Positions 24,822-34,240 of a stretch of 64,000 bases of DNA are shown piece by piece; within the stretch, counting starts at the first letter, position 1; the number at the start of each line of letters is the position of its first letter. The translations under genes were made by a program, and so were the position numbers. The DNA is taken from NCBI GenBank assembly GCA_022482735.1, contig JAKVOO010000001.1, forward strand, positions 615,699 through 679,698. The letters are read 5' to 3'. Source of the DNA: Bacilli bacterium. GTDB lineage: Bacteria; Bacillota_I; Bacilli_A; RFN20; CAG-826. The notes under the pieces are model-generated. The model worked only from the letters and a program-made list of their open reading frames with translations. It did not search any database and was not told where the DNA came from.

Positions 24822-27800
24822 AATGTTATTTTATCCTTCGCTATCATTTTTTCATAGTCGCTATATTGATTGATTCTATTTATTATTGGAATAAAAATCG
24901 CTTTTTCTTCTTTATTCATAAGTAGATTGTAGGTGATTAGTAAATACGCAATGATGGCAAAAAACACTTTGGCTAAAAACCATATTGTATCGGCCTGGGG
25001 AAGTAAAAAGAAGATAAATACCGACACACCCAAGAAGATTATCTGACCCGGCAAAATCGCTAAATGAGTCTTTTTAAAAAACATTTTAACATCAAGTCCA
25101 AGATGTTTATGAAAGTAATAATTACGCACTATCCCATAGCCTACAATCTTACCAACAAAAATCGAAATTGCCCCCAATAAGAGAACATAATTTGGGAAAA
25201 GTGCCCCAAGAATAACCGATAAGCCAATTGAAATACTGGCCGCAACAATGGAAGAGTAAGCAAAGTACTTTGTTTTGTTTTCAATGAGCAAGAGCGAATT
25301 GCCGATTTCCTGCGTGTAAGTTATAAGCCCCGGTAGGATTAGAAGAATCAGTACAAGTGTCGCTTGCGAATAATCTTCCCCATTGGAAGCGCCGATTTTC
25401 CAAATATGGAGAATAAAATCATTTCCAAAAACCGTTATACCAAAAATTATTAACCCCATAACAATTAACTCATACCGGCCAACTTTAATCATTAAATTAG
25501 TTTTGTCTTCACTGCTGGCTTTATTTCTATTCATTTTGGCCAGATGAGGGAGAAAGAGACCGTTAAGCGCATCCGAGAAATAATAGACATAGCCTTCAAT
25601 TGCCGAGGCAAGGGCGAAGACGGCGACCGGAATCGTCCCTCCAAAATAGGCTAATATGGTCGGCTCAAGGTTAAGAATCAAGCGAGCCGCTAAGCCTTCA
25701 ATTGCTGCCAACGCCATTAAGGATAAAAATTTACGTTTTAATTTTGCTTCAATTTTAAAACGTGGATGTATCCCCAATAGTTTTTTTCGTTTTGCATATA
25801 AATATTTAGTAATCGCTTCCGCCACGTTGCCAAGAGCAAAAATTAGGGCGAAAAGATAAAGATCAACTTTTATTGATAAGGCTATAACAATGCCAACAAC
25901 ACTAAGCGCCTTAAAGAAAAGGGCTATAGTCTTTAGGCTGGCATATTCTTCGTTACCAATAATGACTCCATTAAAAGGGATAAATTGAAGGGTAATCAAA
26001 GAATAAATGGCAAAGATTACATAGACCATCCTTAAAGCCACCAACTCATCGTATGCGAGACTAGTAAATAAATATTCGAGCGAAAAATATAAACCCAGTA
26101 AAAGCACTGTAAATACTAGGGCTAAAATTAAAGTGATTTTTAAGGCCAATCCAGTTACCTCGTTCGCCTCCTTTTCACTGCGTGTTGCTCTAAATTTTGC
26201 AATCAACGTGGAGACGGTAGTTCCGATGCCAAAATCAAAGGTAAAGATAGCAACAAGCGAAAATGACAGTGAGTATATCGCATAGGATGATTGACCGAGT
26301 GTATTGATTAACCATGGGGTGTAGAAAAAACTGATCAGTGCAATCAATAAAACCGAAAGATAAGAAACCAAACCATGAAAACGTAGAGTATGCGTTTTTT
26401 TATTAAAAGCCGTTACTTTTTGGGGTGAAATAAGCTCTTGGTCGCCTTCGATCATTTTGTTACGAACTTCAACTTCACTTATGATTTGGCATTGGGATAA
26501 AAGGTGGCTTTCACCAGAAGATAAATTTTCTTTATGTTCAATTAATCCCTTAAGCTTTCTTACTCCTAAACCCACGTCGTAGTTTTCTTTATAAAAAGCA
26601 TAACTCCGCTTGCTCATATCCAATATGAGATTGGGATTGTCTAGCAGGTATGTTACTTTATTTATAAGATCATCAGTTCTTGGGTAGTCAAATAGCAGTC
26701 CCTGGTTTTTATGCTCTATAAGAAAGGGGGCCGCTCCTGAAAGATAGGAACTGACCACCATTACTCCGTTGGCCATTGCTTCGGCAATTGATACTCCAAA
26801 TCCCTCTTCACGATCAGATGTAGAAAGAAGAATATCGCTTTTGCGAATCCGCTCAATCGTTTGATCGTGATTTAAAAATCCGAGTAATTCCACTTGGGCA
26901 CCTAAGTAATATTGGTCGATTAACTGATTTAAATTCCTCTGCTCTTCTTCGTTACCTCCGCCGATAATGGTCAGTGAAAAATTATATTTTTTCAACTTTA
27001 GGGCATGAGCTAACTCAATGGCCAGTTGCGGATGCTTGAAATCAACCAGTCGTGAGACCCAAACCAGTTTAAAAGTATGCGGTTTTTCTTTTTCATCCCA
27101 ATGCCGCTGAACTATATCTTCCGCGGCCAAGGGGGTAAAATACGTCCACTGATAAGTTCGATTAAGAGCGAAATCATTTAGATCATTGTCAAACGCCGTA
27201 TAGGCGGATAAAGATAACACTCGAACTTGAGCTAGATCAAGCCATTTATTTATCAGATAATCAACTGCTACTCGTAGGGGAGAATAAACTTCGTAGTCGC
27301 CCTTTTTGTAACGTCTTTCCGCTAAACGATATATTTGTTTGCCCTTATGATGACGGATTAAATAAAATACAAGTCGGTAGGCCATGTTGCCGTATATTAT
27401 TACCTGAGCGGCAGATATTTTTTTCTTAGCAGCAGCAAAATCTTCTTTGGTATGAATTAAAGTCGTTTGCGGATATTCCTTTTCTTGCTCATAATTCTCA
27501 TGCCCTAAGCCTAATTTAGCGAAAGTAATGGCTTGATAGCGTTGCTTGAATTGCGTGATCATCTCCTGATGAAAGGAATTATTGTGCGCGGAAATAAAAT
27601 TGGTGGCAAATAAAACCTTATAATCACGGGCAACGGAAATAGTCTTATCCGATTGGTTTTGAGCAATAATCTTCATTCTTTCAAGAAATCCAAGGCTCAT
27701 CATTACCCAAAGAAAATAAATGAGATTGCCTTCAAAAACCGGCTCGAGCAAGAAATAAAAACCCGATACAAAAATAAAAGCCATAATGTGATCAAGAGAT

Positions 27801-28909
27801 TTATTATGAGTCTTTATGACAAGCACTGCGTTACGAATGCTATATATCGTTATGGCAAGAAAAGCTAGTGCGGGCAAGAAGCCACCTAGAGCATAAAAAT
27901 CCAACCAAACATTATGGGCGTAGAGGAAGAGTACCGAGTTACCCTTATCGATGAATGTTACTCCCGACATTCCCCCAAACGGATAGGAAAGAAAATTGTT
28001 AAAGAAAATACGATAGAAAGAAAGCCGTTCATTATTAGATTCATTAAGTGCAATAAACCGTGCGAGCAAAGGATTAGTGAGCAAATAGTCGCGTAGAGAA
28101 AAAAGATTGTAGTGAGCAATCAGAATCAAAACCAGCCCCAGTAGAATCAATATAAGAAAGCAACTGGCTAAAAGCCGAAATACTCTGGTTTTTCCATGAC
28201 CATAAAAATAGAAGAGCAGGTAGAAGGCAAACGCTAAAGGGAAAACGAAAAAGAAAGTTCGCGTTCTTAATACCAGCGACATAGCGATTGATAAGATTAC
28301 GCCCAATAATCCGATGATAAAGGGAACCAGATTTTTTCTAATGTTAAATAGCGCGGCCAATAATAGAGCACTAAGAGGGAACATATAGGAAACAACCATC
28401 GTCGGCGACAGGAGTATGGCGCCTTTACTCCAAAAATCCAATAGCCGACGCGAACTATAAAGATAAGGATTTAATCCGTAATCCGATAGGTACTTACTAA
28501 ATTGCAATCCCAAGAATAGAAGTGTCCCAAGGGCATAAGCGATCAAAAGATACATCAATTCTTTTTGCAGTTTTTTTCTTCCAAAAGCCCCGCCGATTTG
28601 ATAGAGGAGATTGGGGAGAATTAAACAGGCTAAAAAAGGATAAAAACCGAGCCCATAATGAGATGTATAGAACGCAAATATGAAAACAGAAAAAAACAAC
28701 ACCAGAAGAGTGCCGAATGTCAATCTAAGATCACGGGTTAAAAAGAACCGCAAAAAAAGTAGTACCGCGAGCAGTCCCATTAAATAGCTATCATAATTAA
28801 AAAAGTTAATGCCGATTAAAAAAGCCAGCAAAGTTTCAATGATGATTATCGCCTTTTTAATTTTTGGAAAGTATGGCGAGTAGTTACTTGCTATAGTTTT
28901 AAGCGACAT
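24818..28909 (-). CDS. Triple fusion: O-antigen polymerase-like, GT4 glycosyltransferase and Wzx-type flippase
   Basis: 1,363 residues from the ATG at 28909 (MSLKTIASNY), favoured by AAAGAGAG upstream; the frame extends eight codons further. Residues about 1-415 are a multi-helix Wzy/O-antigen ligase-like domain (with NNERLSFYRIFFNNFLSYPFGG and AHNVWLDFYALGGFLP). Residues about 425-790 are a GT4 domain (KLVWVSRLVDFKHPQLAIELA, REEGFGVSIAEAMANG near 700). Residues about 838-1,355 are a flippase of the MATE/Wzx group (STLIAKFR, PFNGVIIGNEEYASLK, IEGLAARLILNLEPTILAYFG in parts). Each is normally a separate protein. No internal RBS is evident at the junctions. It would couple sugar addition, flipping and polymerisation on one chain. 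Confidence 0.85.
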   Translation of the reverse strand: MSLKTIASNYSPYFPKIKKAIIIIETLLAFLIGINFFNYDSYLMGLLAVLLFLRFFLTRDLRLTFGTLLVLFFSVFIFAFYTSHYGLGFYPFLACLILPNLLYQIGGAFGRKKLQKELMYLLIAYALGTLLFLGLQFSKYLSDYGLNPYLYSSRRLLDFWSKGAILLSPTMVVSYMFPLSALLLAALFNIRKNLVPFIIGLLGVILSIAMSLVLRTRTFFFVFPLAFAFYLLFYFYGHGKTRVFRLLASCFLILILLGLVLILIAHYNLFSLRDYLLTNPLLARFIALNESNNERLSFYRIFFNNFLSYPFGGMSGVTFIDKGNSVLFLYAHNVWLDFYALGGFLPALAFLAITIYSIRNAVLVIKTHNKSLDHIMAFIFVSGFYFLLEPVFEGNLIYFLWVMMSLGFLERMKIIAQNQSDKTISVARDYKVLFATNFISAHNNSFHQEMITQFKQRYQAITFAKLGLGHENYEQEKEYPQTTLIHTKEDFAAAKKKISAAQVIIYGNMAYRLVFYLIRHHKGKQIYRLAERRYKKGDYEVYSPLRVAVDYLINKWLDLAQVRVLSLSAYTAFDNDLNDFALNRTYQWTYFTPLAAEDIVQRHWDEKEKPHTFKLVWVSRLVDFKHPQLAIELAHALKLKKYNFSLTIIGGGNEEEQRNLNQLIDQYYLGAQVELLGFLNHDQTIERIRKSDILLSTSDREEGFGVSIAEAMANGVMVVSSYLSGAAPFLIEHKNQGLLFDYPRTDDLINKVTYLLDNPNLILDMSKRSYAFYKENYDVGLGVRKLKGLIEHKENLSSGESHLLSQCQIISEVEVRNKMIEGDQELISPQKVTAFNKKTHTLRFHGLVSYLSVLLIALISFFYTPWLINTLGQSSYAIYSLSFSLVAIFTFDFGIGTTVSTLIAKFRATRSEKEANEVTGLALKITLILALVFTVLLLGLYFSLEYLFTSLAYDELVALRMVYVIFAIYSLITLQFIPFNGVIIGNEEYASLKTIALFFKALSVVGIVIALSIKVDLYLFALIFALGNVAEAITKYLYAKRKKLLGIHPRFKIEAKLKRKFLSLMALAAIEGLAARLILNLEPTILAYFGGTIPVAVFALASAIEGYVYYFSDALNGLFLPHLAKMNRNKASSEDKTNLMIKVGRYELIVMGLIIFGITVFGNDFILHIWKIGASNGEDYSQATLVLILLILPGLITYTQEIGNSLLLIENKTKYFAYSSIVAASISIGLSVILGALFPNYVLLLGAISIFVGKIVGYGIVRNYYFHKHLGLDVKMFFKKTHLAILPGQIIFLGVSVFIFFLLPQADTIWFLAKVFFAIIAYLLITYNLLMNKEEKAIFIPIINRINQYSDYEKMIAKDKITL

Positions 28910-29342
28910 AAACAAACACTCTCTTTTCCCCATACCCGCTATTAATTTCTGTTTCGGTTAAAATTCTTTCTTGGCTATCAAAGTAAAAATCTGTTTTAAC
29001 GCTCTGATTGTTGCCGTCTAAATAAATAAGATGAATCTGATCTTCGTGGATTTCATTTCCACTTTCATCGTAAGTTTTGTTGCCTCGATCATCATAGACA
29101 AAATCAACACTTCGCCCCCAAGTTCCCGTCAGACTAGTTGAAGTGTTTTGGTCAAAAATAACGAACTGATTGTTGGCTTTTAATTCTAAAGACTGGATTA
29201 TTAATTCACTTGTGAAAGAATATTTACCTATCGGTGTATGCGCATAATAGTTGCAACTAGATAACAAAAAAACACCACAAAAAATCCAATATTTGAAGTA
29301 TTTATTTTTTTTGGTGCTCTTTACTTTCATATCCCTACCCAT
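28899..29342 (-). CDS. Small lipoprotein of unknown function
   Basis: 147 residues (143 if started at the second Met, 29330). A basic start, a hydrophobic core and the lipobox FLLSSC make it a lipoprotein. The mature part is beta-rich with motif GKYSFTSELIIQSLELKANNQFVI and FVYDDRGNKTYDESGNE, like small lipocalin-type proteins that test an equation such as variance of a cell-surface signal, but I recognise no family. Its stop overlaps the start of the giant fusion gene by 11 bases, so both are translated from one transcript. It may be an accessory factor for polysaccharide export; this rests on position only. Confidence 0.7.
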   Translation of the reverse strand: MGRDMKVKSTKKNKYFKYWIFCGVFLLSSCNYYAHTPIGKYSFTSELIIQSLELKANNQFVIFDQNTSTSLTGTWGRSVDFVYDDRGNKTYDESGNEIHEDQIHLIYLDGNNQSVKTDFYFDSQERILTETEINSGYGEKRVFVYVA

Positions 29343-29401
29343 CGTTTACTAATATGATAGAGAAATATGATTAATTTTACAATTTAATACGGAAAATAAA
29401 G

Positions 29402-30409
29402 TTATTTTCCACTATTGTGCTTTTCCCAATTCCACGAATCGCGGCAAGCATCTTTAGCTGTCAATTTTGTCTCCCAATTAAGTTCTCTTTTCGCCTTGCT
29501 CGCATCCGCCCAGTAGGCTGGTAGATCTCCCGGCCGCCTCTTGTCGATTACATAATTTAACTTCAAGTGGTTGACGTCCTCAAAATCGTGAATAAGTTCA
29601 AGAACAGAAATCCCCTTACCTGTACCCAGATTATAAACGACAAATCCCGGATGGCTTTCCAATTTTTTCAAGGCCGCCAAATGGCCTAAGGCAAGATCGA
29701 CAACGTGGATGTAGTCACGTTCACATGTTCCATCTTGGGTTGGATAGTCGTTGCCAAAAACATGAAGCGTATCCAGTTTGCCGGCGGCTACACGCGTGAT
29801 ATAAGGCATAAGGTTATTGGGTAATCCCTGAGGATCCTCGCCGATCAGTCCCGAAGGATGAGCGCCGATAGGGTTGAAATATCTTAAAACGGCAACGTTA
29901 AGCTCTGGGTTGGCGTGGTTGACATCTTTTAAAATCATTTCAATAAAAAGCTTGGTTTTCCCATAGGGACTTGTTGGGGTTCCTAACCGCATGGTTTCAA
30001 CATAAGGAAAATCATTTTCCTCACCATAAACAGTAGCGCTGCTGCTGAAGACTAGATTTTTAACACTAAATTCCTTCATCACCTCAAGTAGCGATAAAGT
30101 AGAATCAATGTTGTTGCGGTAATACTCTAGCGGTTTTGAAACCGATTCTCCCACGGCCTTAAGGCCCGCAAAATGAATGACTTGGTCAATTTTGTTTTCC
30201 TGAAAAACCTTTTTTAACCCCACTTTATCAATGACATCTAAATTATAAAAACGAGGTTTTTTACCCGTTATCGTCTGAATTGCATCAAGCACTTCTGGTT
30301 TAGAGTTAATATAGTTATCAACAATAACAACCTCATATCCGGCATTTATCAATTCGACGACGGTGTGCGAACCAATATAGCCTGTTCCACCGGTAACTAA
30401 TACACTCAT
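29402..30409 (-). CDS. galE: UDP-glucose 4-epimerase
   Basis: 335 residues, normal GalE length. Motifs: VLVTGGTGYIGSHTVVEL (NAD loop), VIHFAGLKAVGESV, SSSATVYGE, PTSPYGKTK (YxxxK), RYFNPIGAHPSG, and RDYIHVVDLALGH. It interconverts UDP-Glc and UDP-Gal, linking galactose from the galactan operon to nucleotide sugar pools, though here it more likely feeds the surface glycan. An AAAGGAG lies before the ATG. The upstream region is cut at 30505 by the IS30 element, so its original promoter may have been moved; a weak TATAAA is present 31 bases upstream. Confidence 0.96.
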   Translation of the reverse strand: MSVLVTGGTGYIGSHTVVELINAGYEVVIVDNYINSKPEVLDAIQTITGKKPRFYNLDVIDKVGLKKVFQENKIDQVIHFAGLKAVGESVSKPLEYYRNNIDSTLSLLEVMKEFSVKNLVFSSSATVYGEENDFPYVETMRLGTPTSPYGKTKLFIEMILKDVNHANPELNVAVLRYFNPIGAHPSGLIGEDPQGLPNNLMPYITRVAAGKLDTLHVFGNDYPTQDGTCERDYIHVVDLALGHLAALKKLESHPGFVVYNLGTGKGISVLELIHDFEDVNHLKLNYVIDKRRPGDLPAYWADASKAKRELNWETKLTAKDACRDSWNWEKHNSGK

Positions 30410-30489
30410 AAAATTCTCCTTTATCCGTAACCATTTATAATCTTATAACTTTGTAACCAATAAATCTATACTTGGCGACCTGCTTCAAA

Positions 30490-30505
30490 AAAAGTGACAT
30501 TTTTC
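30490..30505. repeat. Target-site duplication, left copy (IS30)
   Basis: 16-base sequence aaaagtgacatttttc directly next to the left terminal repeat; identical copy at 31980-31995. Confidence 0.85.
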
Positions 30506-31979
30506 GTTAAGTGACAAATTCAACGCAACAATCTATCCTTCTGATTTTTTTCTTATAATGAACTTGTCTTTCTTGCCTAGAAAGGAGAGTTCAAATGAAA
30601 AAGAGAAGGACGTCTCATCGTTTATCTGTTGATGATCGTATGACAATTCAAGCTTGTATTCATGACCACAGAAATGTGACTCAAATTGCTTCGCGGATTG
30701 GAGTCAACAAATCCACCATTTCACGGGAAATTAGTCAACATGTCACGAGAAAAGTTGGATATCACATTCAATCTTGTCCTCATCTTAACTCCATGGGCCT
30801 TTGTAATACATGTCTCTATCGAGGTCAATGCCGCAAAGAACGTTTTTATTACAATTATGTGGATGCACAAAATCAGGCCGATTCCTTGAAACAATCGTCT
30901 CGTTCGAAGCCGATGTTACCCCCTGAACATATTCGTTTGATTGATGACATTGTGACCGATGGAGTTCGTTTGGGTCAATCACTTCATCATATTTATGTCT
31001 CCAATCCTATCTTAGCTAAATATTGTGTTGAACGAACGATTCGTCGCTTATGCTATCGGGGTAATTTAACCGTAAAACCGCATGAGCTTCGCCGCTACGT
31101 GGTCTATAAGCACCATTATGCGAAGTCGCCACAAGAGAGCCAACTTCGTGATATTCGCGTTTTAATCGGTCGCAGCTATCAAGATTTCCTTCATTATGTC
31201 AATCAACACAAACGGTTGCAAGTTGTTCAATATGACTCACTCGTTGGCAAAACAACCGATACAAAAGCCATTTTAACCATCACCTTTCAACCTTCAAATT
31301 TCCAGTTTGGCTTCGTCATTCAAAAGAATAACCCGACCTCGGTTCGGAAACAGCTTTCTGCTTTATTTGGTCGCCTTGATGAACAAACAATCCGTAAAAT
31401 ATTCCCCATTAATCTTTGTGATAATGGCGTTGAGTTCTCTTATTTCCCCGAGATTGAAATGTGGCATGGTCAATCGATTATTCATACCTTCTTTACTACC
31501 CCTTATCGGTCGACCGATAAGGCCGAATGTGAACGTAATCATGAGTTTGTTCGTTACGTCTATCCCAAAGGAAAAAGTCTCAATCAAATCACACAAGAAG
31601 ATTTGAACGATGTCTTCTCCAATATCAATTCTTATGTCCGAAAGGTCAAAGGGGATCAAACACCTTTTGATCTCGTCCGCCGTCGCTTTGGTCAAGCTTT
31701 CTTAGATGCCATTGGAATTCGTAGAATCCCAAACAAAAAGGTCAAATTAACCCAATTAATTTGACCTAACAACAATAGGCAAGAAAGACATTCCATCGGG
31801 GTTTTCAATCGTTGCATTCAGTTAGTCACATTGATACAACGGTTGTTTTCCTTGTACCTTGATTATGGTACAAACCGCCCTTTTTTGTCAAACTTTGACT
31901 ACTTTATTGCAACACTTTTTTATTTTTACCAGATTTCATCGAATTTTATTCTTTTGTTGCAATGACAATGTCATCTAAC
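30506..31979 (+). mobile_element. Complete IS30-family insertion sequence, 1,474 bp
   Basis: Imperfect 25-base terminal repeats lie at 30506-30530 (gttaagtgacaaattcaacg...) and, inverted, at 31955-31979; shared bases are GTTA, TGACA, TCA and GCAACA. They abut a 16-base direct repeat on both sides. The single transposase gene is plus-strand. Inside, GTCTTTCTTGCCT (30565-30577) recurs inverted at 31777-31789. A 10-base palindrome with CCCAA loop covers the transposase stop (31741-31765) and a second hairpin at 31852-31873 could end transcripts. The element separates galE from the damaged region 3, and nothing suggests it is inactive. Confidence 0.88.
30595..31764 (+). CDS. IS30-family transposase
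   Basis: 389 residues. N-terminal HTH (HRLSVDDRMTIQACIHDHRNVTQIASRIGVNKSTISREI), a Cys-rich segment (CPHLNSMGLCNTCLYRGQC) and a DDE catalytic core: VVQYDSLVG, NLCDNGVEFSYF and the IS30-type PYRSTDKAECERNHEFVRYVYPKGK region with the third acidic residue. Starts at ATG 30595 after AGAAAGGAGAG. The frame is intact, so it is likely active. It moves the surrounding element. Confidence 0.96.
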   Translation: MKKRRTSHRLSVDDRMTIQACIHDHRNVTQIASRIGVNKSTISREISQHVTRKVGYHIQSCPHLNSMGLCNTCLYRGQCRKERFYYNYVDAQNQADSLKQSSRSKPMLPPEHIRLIDDIVTDGVRLGQSLHHIYVSNPILAKYCVERTIRRLCYRGNLTVKPHELRRYVVYKHHYAKSPQESQLRDIRVLIGRSYQDFLHYVNQHKRLQVVQYDSLVGKTTDTKAILTITFQPSNFQFGFVIQKNNPTSVRKQLSALFGRLDEQTIRKIFPINLCDNGVEFSYFPEIEMWHGQSIIHTFFTTPYRSTDKAECERNHEFVRYVYPKGKSLNQITQEDLNDVFSNINSYVRKVKGDQTPFDLVRRRFGQAFLDAIGIRRIPNKKVKLTQLI

Positions 31980-31995
31980 AAAAGTGACATTTTTC
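31980..31995. repeat. Target-site duplication, right copy (IS30)
   Basis: aaaagtgacatttttc, identical to 30490-30505, abutting the right terminal repeat and starting seven bases from the stop of the next minus-strand gene. The A-run and T-run arms make it a short imperfect inverted repeat. Confidence 0.85.
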
Positions 31996-32001
31996 AAAAC
32001 T

Positions 32002-33312
32002 CTATTTTGAATAAAAAGCCTTGTACCATTGAGCAAACTTACGAAGTCCATCTCTTAACGAAGTAGATGGCTTAAAACCAAAGTCATCTTCTAATGGCTT
32101 TGTATCCGCATAGGTAATAGGTACATCTCCCGGTTGCATTGGGACTAAATGCATATGCTTTTTCAAATCAAAGTCCGGTGGTAAAACCTCAGCTTTTATC
32201 AATTCCTCGGCCAAGATTTGCACAAACTCAAGCAAATCCTCCGGATGAGAATTACCTATGTTATAAATTTTATAAGGGGGTATTGGTAGGCCATCCTCAC
32301 CATTTTTCTTTTCAGGCGCTTTTTGCATAACGCGGATAATGCCCTCAACGATATCATCAATATAAGTAAAATCACGTTTGCATTTCCCAAAATTAAAGAT
32401 TTCAACCGGCTTATCTTGAACAAACTTATTTGTAAAGCCAAAATAGGCCATATCCGGCCGACCGGCCGGTCCATAGACAGTGAAAAATCGAAGACCCGTT
32501 GAAGGAATATTATATAGTTTTGCATAGGCATGAGCGATAAGTTCATCCGATTTTTTAGTCGCCGCGTACAATGAAACCGGATTATCAACCTGATCATCCG
32601 TCGAGTATGGAACTTTTTTGTTTGTATTTTTATTTATTTCATCATAAGCAGAAACATAAATAGATGTATCAAATAATAATTCACTAGAATCATGAAGATC
32701 CTTAGCTAATATTTCAAGAGAAGCTAAATGCTCCTCCATATCAATTGATTCACTCATTTTATTTTTATTTGCTTTTGATCTAAGTTCCATGATTGAGGTA
32801 TCAATACGTCTAATTGCTTTATGTTTTTCAATCGGTTTAAAACGCATGACAACTCTTGTTTTAGGAATATCAAACAATCTTTCAGCCCAACCATTACTCA
32901 CTCGTAAAGGTAATTCCTTAATCATATAGTTTGAAATATTTTGATTGTTGATGTTCGTACTCATCAAGTTAAATTTGATATTTTCTAGAACAATAATATT
33001 TTTAAATTCTTCTTCATTCACTGTTCTAGTATCAAAAGAATCATCAAATTGGAATCTAATAAAAGAGATTAGCTCTTTATTATTTAAGATGTGAGAATAG
33101 ATGCCTTTATTATTTAAAATATTAGACAATTTACGAAGTTTTTCTAAGATTCCATCTTTATTGTTTGATACAATACCCAAATAGTAATTTGAAAACAAAA
33201 TACTATTTGAGTTTGCTGCATCAATTCGTTCAATTCTACTTTCTAAAATTTTTACTCTTGCTTCATATTCTGAAGCGGAATAACTCCCCCTTTCTTTGTT
33301 ATTCATCAACAC
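32002..33312 (-). pseudogene. Chimera: VirB4-like fragment fused to C-terminal half of UDP-glucuronate 4-epimerase
   Basis: 436 codons from GTG 33312 (ATG at 33306 also possible). Residues about 1-222 resemble the N-terminal part of VirB4/TraE-type conjugation ATPases of Gram-positive elements (NGWAERLFDIPKTRVVMRFKP, KHKAIRRIDTSIMELRSK, LLFDTSIYVSAYDE), but no P-loop is present. From about residue 226 the protein becomes a nucleotide-sugar epimerase of the GAE/CapI type: KKVPYSTDDQVDNPVSLYAATKKSDEL, GLRFFTVYGPAGRPDMA, KRDFTYIDDIVEG, IYNIGNSHPEDLLEF. Its Rossmann loop and catalytic Ser strand are missing. Neither half can work alone. The join lies near 32,640. A recombination scar is most likely; an assembly join is possible. 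Confidence 0.8.
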
Positions 33313-33318
33313 TCTTAA

Positions 33319-33416
33319 TCAATCTAACTCATCTTGAAGATTAACATCAAGAATCAGAGGCTCTTCAAGCTTAGATAAAATAGATTAACGATGCTATCAA
33401 TTAAATCAGATATCAT
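33319..33416 (-). pseudogene. Remnant small gene upstream of the VirB4-like fragment
   Basis: ATG at 33416 after AGAGGTG starts MISDLIDSIVNLF; the continuation ILSKLEEPLILDVNLQDELD lies in another frame and ends TGA at 33319, so one shift of frame separates them. Total about 32 residues. Position just before the VirB4-like start suggests it is part of the same conjugative element. Function unknown. Confidence 0.4.
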
Positions 33417-33473
33417 TTAGCACCTCTTATTTCGATGCAATATTTCTTTTCTCATTTGTTTTACCATACACTT

Positions 33474-34016
33474 CTAAAATGCAACGCCTGTTGATTCTGC
33501 AGTAACACCAGAAACGTGAGTGTAGATTGCATCGATTTCTTCTTGTGTATACATATAACGGGATTCATAAAACCAATGAAGGTTATCGAGATGGAAAGTT
33601 TTGTTAATCTCTGGAACTCTTAAATCAACAGAATAAGTTAATGCTGCTACAGATCCTTTTGAATACCATTTATAAAGATAAGAACTGTCTAAACAACGGA
33701 TGCTATCTATAAACTCAGGTAAGTTTGGTTTTCTTTGATTCGTATTGTATGAATCACTAAATAATTGTAAGAAGTCATCCGATGCATTATCCTCTTCCCA
33801 ATCCCAAGGTACTGACATATCAGCAATATCGACTGCTGTAAAGTTAAAGTTTTCGGCAACGACTTCAAAGTCATGGTCAATGGTATAAGCAGAGAAAGTT
33901 GCCATTGAAGTATAGCCTTCTCTATCATCATCAAATAATGTTGTAAGACTTCCAATTAAGTCTTCGTAATAACCATCATCAGCATTAAAACTATCAATAC
34001 TTAATAATTTCTTCAC
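33474..34016 (-). CDS. Hypothetical acidic protein, probable conjugative-element cargo
   Basis: 180 residues from GTG 34016, which overlaps the stop of a 38-residue ORF (GTGA). Acidic and aromatic (SVPWDWEEDNASDDFLQLF), no membrane segment or signal, low Cys. I recognise no family. The overlap with the upstream small ORF and the nearby VirB4-like piece suggest a leftover module of a conjugative element rather than a polysaccharide gene. No strong RBS precedes the GTG; coupling to the upstream ORF would supply ribosomes. Confidence 0.5.
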   Translation of the reverse strand: MKKLLSIDSFNADDGYYEDLIGSLTTLFDDDREGYTSMATFSAYTIDHDFEVVAENFNFTAVDIADMSVPWDWEEDNASDDFLQLFSDSYNTNQRKPNLPEFIDSIRCLDSSYLYKWYSKGSVAALTYSVDLRVPEINKTFHLDNLHWFYESRYMYTQEEIDAIYTHVSGVTAESTGVAF

Positions 34017-34129
34017 ATAGTCAACTGTGATAGTATCTTATCTACACAGACTGTACGTTTGGTTGCATTTCCTTGTTCATCAATTTTGACGAACCGAATT
34101 CTAAATAGTTCATCATTGTCTTTAACCAT
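34013..34129 (-). CDS. Small ORF (38 residues), conjugative-element remnant
   Basis: ATG at 34129 encodes MVKDNDELFRIRFVKIDEQG and 18 further residues, ending in a stop that overlaps the GTG of the 180-residue gene. Looks like a complete tiny protein or the tail of a longer one. The overlap is the only support. Between 34130 and 34240 I see nothing. Confidence 0.35.
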   Translation of the reverse strand: MVKDNDELFRIRFVKIDEQGNATKRTVCVDKILSQLTM

Positions 34130-34240
34130 TCATAGCTAAGTGAGAAGCATATTACCTCCACTTATATGCCACGAATAGAGGCAAAATGTAACTAAAATTT
34201 AATTACAAATCTAATTGTGCATAAATATTTGAACAAAAAG

